Assembly: GCF_001971705.1 (NCBI RefSeq)
Contig: NZ_CP019328.1
Span: forward strand, 62,001-126,000
DNA length: 64,000 nucleotides
Direction of reading: 5' to 3'
Source of the DNA: Natronorubrum daqingense
GTDB lineage: Archaea > Halobacteriota > Halobacteria > Halobacteriales > Natrialbaceae
Both the position numbers and the translations under genes were made by a program. The notes under the pieces are model-generated. The model worked only from the letters and a program-made list of their open reading frames with translations, was not told the DNA's origin and made no database searches. Position 1 is the stretch's first letter. The number at the start of each line of letters is the position of its first letter. Of the stretch, positions 57,829-64,000 are shown in pieces.

Positions 57829-59034
57829 TTAGGAGCGTATCGCCGAAATCGTGTTTAGGGCGTCCCGAACGAACGGACGCGGGTCGTCTCGAGTGAGGTA
57901 ATCGAATCGCGGCTGCGTGAGCAACGATCGCGCAACGTCGACGACGGCGCTCGAGAGCCCGGGCTTTTCGACCAGTCCGATGTCGTCGGTGAGAATCGAG
58001 TAGAGGTACAGGGCCTCTCCGCGGAGGAGGTGGCCACCAATGTCGCTCTCGTAGGCGTCGTCGATCTCGTCCGTTCGTCCGGCGGCTTGCAGCCAGTAGT
58101 AGTACGGAAAGTCTGCGCCCGCGCGGACCGTGAAGGGAAGCGACGACCAGAACCGCGGGTTGACTTCCATCAGTTTGAACTGGCCGGTTTTTTCGTCGCG
58201 CAGAAACTCGACCATCGCCAGGCCGTGCCACTCGAGTTCGTCGAGCAACGCGAGGCCGGCGGCTTTCAGGGCCGGAATGTCGACCGATTCGCGAAACGAA
58301 CTGGGCCCGCCGGCGTAGCTGTAGCCCCGTCGCTGTCGGTGCTGGAACGTCGCGACCGCCTCCCCCTCGTCGTAGAGGGCGAAGAAGCCGTACTCCTCGG
58401 TCGTCGAGACGTACTCCTGGACTAACGGCACGTGGTGCATCTCGAGTTGGGCGGACTCGGCGCTCGTCGCGTGCGTCGACTCGAGGTACGTCGTCGACGG
58501 CGGGGCGACGCACGTCTCGGGGGTGTACTCCTCGAGGTACTCGTCGCCGAGAATCGTGTACCGTGGCTTCATGATCCACTGGCGGTCGCCGTCGGGAGGT
58601 GCCGTGAACAGGGTCGTCTCGGGCGCGTCGACGCCCGCCGTCTCGGCGGCCGAAAAGAGTCGAATGCGATCTTGCGTTCGCGAAAGCGTCCCGAAATCCG
58701 GCCAGGGAGTGGCGACGAACTCGGCAAACTCCTCACGGTACTTCGAGAGCACGTAGATATCCGGCTCCCGAACCGGAACGATCGTTCGGACGTCCGGCCG
58801 CTCGGCGAGCGCACGGAGCGCGTCCTTGTACGCGACGAGGTCGTCGTGTGGCGAGGGCACGCGAATCGCTTCCGCACAGTACTTCGAGTGAAACGCGGGG
58901 GTCGTCTCGTCGCTCGAGACGACGATGGGTCGGATGCCGCGACGACCAAACGATCGGACGCAAGCGACGCTACTGGGTGCGGCGACGCCGGGAATAACGA
59001 CGGACGCTCGTCCACCCCGGGCGGCAGTATCCAT
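57829..59034 (-). CDS. ATP-grasp ligase
   Basis: A 401-residue enzyme joining a carboxylate to an amine or thiol through an acyl phosphate. ATG at 59034 begins MDTAARGGRASVVIPGVAAP, the pre-ATP-grasp domain. The ATP-grasp domain follows: WIMKPRYTILGDEYLEEYTP (phosphate loop and lysine), LVQEYVSTTEEYGFFALYDE, GLAMVEFLRDEKTGQFKLME and VNPRFWSSLPFTV (metal-binding E and N). Proteins with this ending (MEVNPRFWGS) are common in glycan and peptide-tailoring clusters. The acceptor is unknown. The starts further upstream are not needed. It lies within the second glycan region, between the beta-repeat gene and the phosphodiesterase. Confidence 0.85.
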   Translation of the reverse strand: MDTAARGGRASVVIPGVAAPSSVACVRSFGRRGIRPIVVSSDETTPAFHSKYCAEAIRVPSPHDDLVAYKDALRALAERPDVRTIVPVREPDIYVLSKYREEFAEFVATPWPDFGTLSRTQDRIRLFSAAETAGVDAPETTLFTAPPDGDRQWIMKPRYTILGDEYLEEYTPETCVAPPSTTYLESTHATSAESAQLEMHHVPLVQEYVSTTEEYGFFALYDEGEAVATFQHRQRRGYSYAGGPSSFRESVDIPALKAAGLALLDELEWHGLAMVEFLRDEKTGQFKLMEVNPRFWSSLPFTVRAGADFPYYYWLQAAGRTDEIDDAYESDIGGHLLRGEALYLYSILTDDIGLVEKPGLSSAVVDVARSLLTQPRFDYLTRDDPRPFVRDALNTISAIRS

Positions 59035-59496
59035 ACCTCTCGTTCTCGTATCGGGTAGAAATGTTATGACGTGTCTACAGTGAGCGCCGTCGACGTGCAA
59101 CGATCCCGCTCGGCTCGCGAGTGCTCCGTTCGATTCCGTCCCAGTCCGGCCCGTCAGTCGACGCCCGTTCGAACGTGGCACTCGAGTTCGCGTCTCCTGA
59201 TCGTCTCGGAAGTCACCACTACCGACGGAAACGAGGCTGTTGGCGTGATCAGCGCGCCGATCTGGCGAAGACTCGAGTATCGTTTCGGTGTGACAATTTG
59301 TTACTATCTCGACTAGGCGCTGGTTGATTGGTCACTGCTAGGTTAGTCGGCCACTGTCGGAACGACGTCCGTCGCGAGGTAGCCGCCGAGAACGAGCGGG
59401 ATGGAAGTGATGCATCGACGACGTCGACTGCGTGGAGAGACTGTCGTGGGTTCCGCTGTGCGTGCGTCCGTGGCGGAGCAGAGCGAGCGCGGGTAC
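59035..59496. other. Intergenic stretch
   Basis: About 460 bases between two genes in the same direction. No supported frame, repeat or RNA seen. Confidence 0.4.
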
Positions 59497-61086
59497 CTAT
59501 TCCATGTAACCGAGCCCCTTCAGACGATCCTCGACGTCCGTGAAGTCGTCCTCGACGCTTCCGTCGGTGTCAGATTGCGAGACGCCCGTCCGTTCGACTT
59601 TCGTCGACGCGGGCTCAGTTTCCGTGTCGAAGGCGTCGAAGAGGACGCGGCCGTCGGCGTTTTTCGGGACGGGTTCGCCGATGCCGTGTAAGAGCGTCGG
59701 GGCGATGTCGACGACTCGGGCCCCGCGCAGCGTCGCTCCGGCCTCGATCGACGGGCCGCGACAGAGGACGATTCCCTCTTTCCGATGGCTCGCCGCGTAC
59801 GTGCCGGTCGGGCCCGTCGCTTCGTCGGTGATCGCGTTGCGGGCCTCGTAGACGTCGTGGCCGTTGACGATGAGGTCCGGCGAACCGTCGTCGGTCGGGA
59901 ACAACTCGTCGCCGTCGAGGACGTTGAGCATCGGCTCTCCCTCGTCGTTCGTGACCGACTCGAAGAGATCGGTAAGTTCCGCTTTGAGCGCCGGTACCTG
60001 CCGTGGCTCGACGACGCCGCTATCGAATCGTTCGGTGTCGTTGATGTACAGACAGCCGGCGCCGTGGACGAACGCGGCCGTTCGCTCGTAATCGACGTCG
60101 TAGAGGGCGTGATCCCCCGGAATCTGCTCGGCGACAGAATCGACGAGCGAACGCGGCAGCGTCGAGACGATCAACTCCTCGGAGATCCCGACACGCTCGA
60201 GGGCGTCCGTAATCCGGTCTCGGGAGATACCGAGGCTCGCGAGCGCGCCGCGCGTGCCGTCGTCTTCCTCCCTGAAGAGGTAGCCTTCCTCCTCGAGGAT
60301 GTGATTGACGTAGACGAGTTCCTCGATCGGCCCGAAGCCGTGGTCGGAGGTGACGTAGAGGTCGGCGTCGTGTTCCTCGGTGTAGTCCATCACTTCGCCG
60401 AGGATCTCGTCGAGTTTCTTGTAGTGGGCGAGCAGCCGGTCCATGTCCCAGATGAGGTGCTGGAATCGATCGGGTGCGGTGAAGACGAAGAAAAACAGCC
60501 GCCAGTCGTCGCCGGCTTCGTCCATCTGGAGGTTCATCACCGTCTTTCGGTTCTCGAGCATGTCGTTGACGGCGACCTCGAATTCCTCGAGGCGATCGGC
60601 GTACTCCGGATAGTCGAGGCTGATCGTGTAGTCGGGGATCTGCGACTCGATGTCGGCTTTCAGTTCCGGCGGATGGGTGTACTCCTTGTCGGTCGACGGC
60701 GTCATCATGCCGGTGACCATCGAGCCGTCGATCTCCTGGGGCGGGTACGTCATCGGGACGTTGCCGACGTGGGCTGGCGAGAGGAGATCCCAGAGCGCCG
60801 GCTGTTGCATGTCGTAGCTTGTGTACATCTCGTGGGAGTACCCCGACGAGAGATTCTGAAAGCCGTAGAGACCGTGTTTGTCCGGCCAGACGCCGGTCGC
60901 GATGGAGGGCCACGCGAGCGGCGTCGTCGCCGGTTGCGTGCTCTCGAGAGTGCCCGAGGCACCGTCCTCGCGCATCCGAGCGAAGTTGGGGAGTTCCCCC
61001 TCTTCGCTCCATTGTTCGATGAGTCTCCACGGAACGCCGTCGAATCCGAGCACGAATGCGCGCTCGGCTGGGGAAGACCTGCTCAT
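59497..61086 (-). CDS. Alkaline-phosphatase-superfamily phosphodiesterase, second copy
   Basis: A 529-residue enzyme homologous to the one at 8769. ATG at 61086 gives MSRSSPAERAFVLGFDGVPW. The nucleophile region is STQPATTPLAWPSIATG and the metal motif is YVTSDHGFGPIEELVYVNHI. The ending DRLKGLGYME matches DRLEDLGYL of the other copy. No signal peptide is found, so it acts in the cytoplasm. Such enzymes cleave phosphodiester or pyrophosphate bonds; in glycan loci they may process nucleotide sugars or lipid carriers. The two genes head two separate glycan regions of this window. Confidence 0.88.
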   Translation of the reverse strand: MSRSSPAERAFVLGFDGVPWRLIEQWSEEGELPNFARMREDGASGTLESTQPATTPLAWPSIATGVWPDKHGLYGFQNLSSGYSHEMYTSYDMQQPALWDLLSPAHVGNVPMTYPPQEIDGSMVTGMMTPSTDKEYTHPPELKADIESQIPDYTISLDYPEYADRLEEFEVAVNDMLENRKTVMNLQMDEAGDDWRLFFFVFTAPDRFQHLIWDMDRLLAHYKKLDEILGEVMDYTEEHDADLYVTSDHGFGPIEELVYVNHILEEEGYLFREEDDGTRGALASLGISRDRITDALERVGISEELIVSTLPRSLVDSVAEQIPGDHALYDVDYERTAAFVHGAGCLYINDTERFDSGVVEPRQVPALKAELTDLFESVTNDEGEPMLNVLDGDELFPTDDGSPDLIVNGHDVYEARNAITDEATGPTGTYAASHRKEGIVLCRGPSIEAGATLRGARVVDIAPTLLHGIGEPVPKNADGRVLFDAFDTETEPASTKVERTGVSQSDTDGSVEDDFTDVEDRLKGLGYME

Positions 61087-61361
61087 GATTGGTATTTGAG
61101 ACGTCGGGGACGTCTGCTGTCTCGGTGGTACCGGGATGGCGGCTTTGTTATGGGGAGATTTCACGGCTGTTCGGGATGGTAACCCGCCAATCTGATTGTG
61201 CTAGTGAGGAATGTCGTGGGTTCTCATCACACGATTTGTGCCGATCGTATCATGTCACTATAGATGCGGCCACTGGCTGTCTCCGCCGACAGGCAATCCA
61301 TAACAAAACGATGTCTCCCGCAGGTACTGAGGTATGGCATGGAATTATTGGGTAGTCGCTG

Positions 61362-62354
61362 GTGGTGGCCTGCGTGGGTAGCGTCGTCCTCTCTCTCGAT
61401 GCCGAACTCGGCTGGGGCTTTCACGACCTCGAGGATCCGCCGACGGACCGCGTGGAAGCCGGTCGCCGTGGCTGGAGCGTCATGTGCGATCTGCTCGAGG
61501 AGTTCGACGTGGAAGCGACCTGGGCCGTCGTCGGCCACCTCATGCTCGAGTCCTGTGACGGAACGCACGCCGACCACCCGGCACCTCCCGGCTGGTTCGA
61601 GCGCGAACGCAACAGCTGGGCGGATCGCGAGGACCTCCGATTCGGCCCCGACCTCGTTAGACGCGTCCTCGAGTCGGATGTCGATCACGAGTTCGCCAGC
61701 CACTCCTTCTCGCACGTTCTCTTCGGCGACTCCGCGACGGATCACGACCTCGCCACGGCCGAACTCGAGCGAGCGACCGAGATTGCCGCCGAGTGGGGCC
61801 AGACCGTCGATTCGTTCATCTATCCCCGAAACGACGTCGGGCACCGGGACGTACTCGCAGAGCACGGCGTGAGCGCCTACCGCGGCAAATCCCCGACGAG
61901 AGACGGCGTTCGAGGCCTCTTCGATTCGACGCTACGAGACCAGTCGATGCTCGTCGAGCCCGAAATCGACGAGTTCGGGCTGGTCAACGTTCCGGCCTCG
62001 CTGTTCCTCTTCGGGTTCGAGGGCCCCGCACGGACCGTCGCTGAGTCCGTCTGGGCGGATCCGATGCTCGAGTTAGCCCGTCGCGGGATCGACGAGGCGG
62101 TCCAGACCGATGGCGTGTTCCACATGTGGCTTCATCCGAACAATCTGACGTCGAAACGAGACGACCAGCGGATGCGTGCGATCCTCGCCCACCTCGCTCG
62201 TCGTCGCGAGGAGACGGACCTCACGGTCGAAACGATGGCTGACGTCGCGAACCGACTGCATCGATCACACGGCCTCGACGGCCTCGACAGCGTGTCGACA
62301 CACGTCGACGGGCAGGCGACTGCGGGTGGGGCGAGTAGCGCCGGCGGGAACTGA
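61362..62354 (+). CDS. Polysaccharide deacetylase-like protein (NodB fold)
   Basis: A 330-residue protein. The NodB motifs are SVVLSLDAELGWGFHDL (metal/catalytic Asp), FASHSFSHVLFGDS (the H-x3-H metal motif), SFIYPRNDVGHRDVL and FHMWLHPNNL (catalytic His). It should remove N-acetyl groups from a surface or lipid-linked sugar. No signal peptide is visible, so it probably acts inside before export. Start GTG 61362 (MVACVGSVVLSLDAEL) is used because family members begin just before the first motif; GTG 61374 is also possible. It opens a plus-strand unit with the oxidoreductase. Confidence 0.85.
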   Translation: MVACVGSVVLSLDAELGWGFHDLEDPPTDRVEAGRRGWSVMCDLLEEFDVEATWAVVGHLMLESCDGTHADHPAPPGWFERERNSWADREDLRFGPDLVRRVLESDVDHEFASHSFSHVLFGDSATDHDLATAELERATEIAAEWGQTVDSFIYPRNDVGHRDVLAEHGVSAYRGKSPTRDGVRGLFDSTLRDQSMLVEPEIDEFGLVNVPASLFLFGFEGPARTVAESVWADPMLELARRGIDEAVQTDGVFHMWLHPNNLTSKRDDQRMRAILAHLARRREETDLTVETMADVANRLHRSHGLDGLDSVSTHVDGQATAGGASSAGGN

Positions 62355-62480
62355 TCGTTGACCTCCCTCTTAGAGCGTTTTCGATGCTGCATCCGAGACG
62401 ACCGAATGCCCCCGCTACGATTCGAGTGAGACAGGTAGGGCGGCGATAACAAAGCCCGCTGGCAGTCGGGTTGCGAGCAG

Positions 62481-63584
62481 ATGCCTGCAACACTTCTTGG
62501 CCGGTGGTCCGACTCGGGTGCCCTTTCGCTCGGCATCCTCGGCGTCGGAAACATCGGCATGGTACACCTGAAATCGGCCAGCGCGATGCCGGGGGTCACT
62601 CCCGTCGCGGCCGCCGACGCGGTGCCGTCGAATCGCGACCGAGCCGAGTCTGCCGGTGTAGCCCGAACGTACGACGACTACACGACGCTCCTCGAGCACG
62701 AAGACCTCGACGCGGTGGTCGTCGCGTTGCCGCCGTTTCTTCACGCGGACGCGGTCGAACGCGCCGCCGAGGCCGGCGTCGACGTCTTCGTCGAAAAACC
62801 CCTCGCGCGAACGGCCGAGGAGGCCGAGGAGATGATCGAAACCGCTCGCGAAGCCGATATCGCCCTCGGCGTCGATCACACGCTTCGCTACCAGCCCGAC
62901 ATGGTCGGCGTCAAAGACGAGTTCGACGAGGGGCGGGTCGGACACGTCCCCTACGCCTCGATCACGCGGCTCAACGACGGGCCGCTCGGTCGGCCGCCCG
63001 CCTCCGAAGCGCCGCCAGCGTGGCCCCTCGATCCGGAGGCCGTCGGCGGCGGCTCCTTGCTCGAGTTAGGCGTCCACTGTCTGGACGTCCTCGAGTGGCT
63101 CTTCGGCGACCTCGAGGTTCAGAGCGCCTCGATGGGGCAGACGCTCGACGTGCCCGTCGAGGACGCCGCGACGGTCCTCTTGCGCGCGCGGGAGACGGAG
63201 ACGACGATCACGCTCCACTGTGGCTCCTACCAGTGGGAGCAACTCCCCGAGGTCAACACGCGACTGCGCCTCGAGGGGATCACGGGCACGATCACGAATC
63301 AGGATCACCTGCCGGCGAACTTCTACGCCGACGCCGCCCACTCCGCACTGACGAACGCGACGAGTCGACTGCGCCGAAGCGATCCCGACGTGTTCGGGCC
63401 GACGTTCTACTTGCAGGCCCACTACGACGCGCTCGAGGACTTCTGTGATGCCATCCGAAACGACGAGGCCCCGCCCGTTGGCGGCGACGTCGGCTTGCGA
63501 ACGCTCGAGTTGGCCGAACAGGCCTACGAACTCGCAGCGGGCGAAGACGATGCCGCCCTCGAAATTCCGGAGGTGGTCTCGTGA
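62481..63584 (+). CDS. Gfo/Idh/MocA-family oxidoreductase
   Basis: A 367-residue NAD(P)-dependent sugar dehydrogenase or reductase. Its Rossmann start is LSLGILGVGNIGMVHLKSAS, then DDYTTLLEHEDLDAVVVALP and the family's catalytic motif VDVFVEKPLARTAEE (EKP). The second domain includes GGGSLLELGVHCLDVLEWLF (catalytic D/H pair). It likely oxidises or reduces a nucleotide-linked sugar, often making 3-keto or N-acetyl-uronate intermediates in surface glycans. Its stop overlaps the GTG of the next gene (GTGA at 63581-63584), so the two are co-translated. Confidence 0.9.
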   Translation: MPATLLGRWSDSGALSLGILGVGNIGMVHLKSASAMPGVTPVAAADAVPSNRDRAESAGVARTYDDYTTLLEHEDLDAVVVALPPFLHADAVERAAEAGVDVFVEKPLARTAEEAEEMIETAREADIALGVDHTLRYQPDMVGVKDEFDEGRVGHVPYASITRLNDGPLGRPPASEAPPAWPLDPEAVGGGSLLELGVHCLDVLEWLFGDLEVQSASMGQTLDVPVEDAATVLLRARETETTITLHCGSYQWEQLPEVNTRLRLEGITGTITNQDHLPANFYADAAHSALTNATSRLRRSDPDVFGPTFYLQAHYDALEDFCDAIRNDEAPPVGGDVGLRTLELAEQAYELAAGEDDAALEIPEVVS

Positions 63585-64000
63585 GCGTCTGTCTCGCCGG
63601 CGTCGACGCGTCGGAGCGACGCGGCGGCTGGGACCCCGACGCCGACGGTCGACGGGCGGGACTCGAGTCGCCGATTCGGACCGTACTCGAGTCCCACACG
63701 AGTTCGCTCACCGCTGCCGATCGACTCACGCTCGTTCCGGATACCCACTATCCGTTCCATCCCTCCTCTGGGATGGTCACCGACCCCGCCGTCGTCGCCG
63801 CCCTCGTCGACCACCTCGAGGGGCGAACGAGTGCCGATATCGCCGTCGCGGGAATCAGCGACGATCGAATCGGCTTCGATCGAACGGCTGACTACCTCGG
63901 CTATCCGACCATCCTCGAGTCCACCGACGCGACACTCGTCGACCTGGCGGACGAATCCCGTCGAAATCGCGTCGTTTCCATCGACGGGGAGCGGGTATCG
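63581..64000 (+). CDS. DUF362 family protein, N-terminal part
   Basis: Runs off the right edge; 140 codons visible from GTG 63581 (MSVCLAGVDASERRGGWDPD). The segment LVPDTHYPFHPSSGMVTDPA followed by VVAALVDHLEGRTSADIAVA fits the start of the DUF362 domain (a family of unknown function, sometimes fused to iron-sulfur domains). In haloarchaea this family is often placed with Gfo/Idh/MocA oxidoreductases, as here. Any C-terminal domain is not visible. Confidence 0.75.
   Translation, partial: MSVCLAGVDASERRGGWDPDADGRRAGLESPIRTVLESHTSSLTAADRLTLVPDTHYPFHPSSGMVTDPAVVAALVDHLEGRTSADIAVAGISDDRIGFDRTADYLGYPTILESTDATLVDLADESRRNRVVSIDGERVS

Noticed and set aside
59785-61182. 465-codon plus-strand frame opposite the second phosphodiesterase
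   Set aside because: The catalytic motifs are on the minus strand.

Overview
The window is a GC-rich chromosome segment of a halophilic archaeon, most likely from the Natrialbales/Halobacteriales. The lineage is inferred from acidic proteins, very frequent CTCGAG-type codon pairs, an archaeal Orc1/Cdc6 with its own origin boxes, a TFB gene, Tat-exported proteins, a PGF-CTERM protein, an archaeal-type phosphatidylserine decarboxylase and leaderless promoters with a TATA element 25-30 bases before the start codon. No tRNA, rRNA, CRISPR array or intact insertion sequence was seen.

Layout. 1-3.4 kb: trehalose-6-phosphate synthase (running off the left edge, with a 27-bp repeat in its tail) and an M24 peptidase. 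3.4-5.8 kb: orc1/cdc6 next to a replication origin with seven clear origin recognition boxes. 6-14.6 kb: a response regulator with an altered phosphorylation pocket, a zinc-ribbon mini-protein, a flippase/phosphodiesterase pair, an asparagine-synthase-like protein and a PGF-CTERM surface protein. 14.8-21.5 kb: housekeeping genes (Lhr-type helicase, sensor kinase, lipid decarboxylase, PAP2 phosphatase). 21.7-36.2 kb: a surface-polysaccharide locus (polyprenyl glycosylphosphotransferase, ABC exporter, nucleotidyltransferase, two Wzy-like polymerases/ligases, three glycosyltransferases, sugar epimerase). It is followed by a gene for a Tat-exported, extremely basic Asn-Gly-Lys/Arg repeat protein.

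37-45 kb is an accessory island. It holds two paralogous 53-66 residue proteins and a coiled-coil protein. After these comes an AT-rich, tightly overlapping three-gene operon (39451-42455): an unknown protein, a PD-(D/E)XK-like nuclease and a protein with a C-terminal helix-hairpin-helix pair. This operon looks like an uncharacterised defence or mobile system and is the main candidate for something new here. A compact four-gene operon with GTGA start/stop overlaps follows, with coiled-coil and DNA-binding-like proteins. Then come TFB and a membrane-bound winged-helix regulator.

48-64 kb is a second surface/glycan region. It contains a GT4 glycosyltransferase, two paralogous Tat-exported beta-helix proteins, a large membrane protein, a QueC-like PP-loop enzyme, an ATP-grasp enzyme, a phosphodiesterase, a polysaccharide deacetylase, a Gfo/Idh/MocA oxidoreductase and the start of a DUF362 protein. 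Three genes in this region share a promoter element and protein domains and appear to be duplicates or deletion derivatives of one another.
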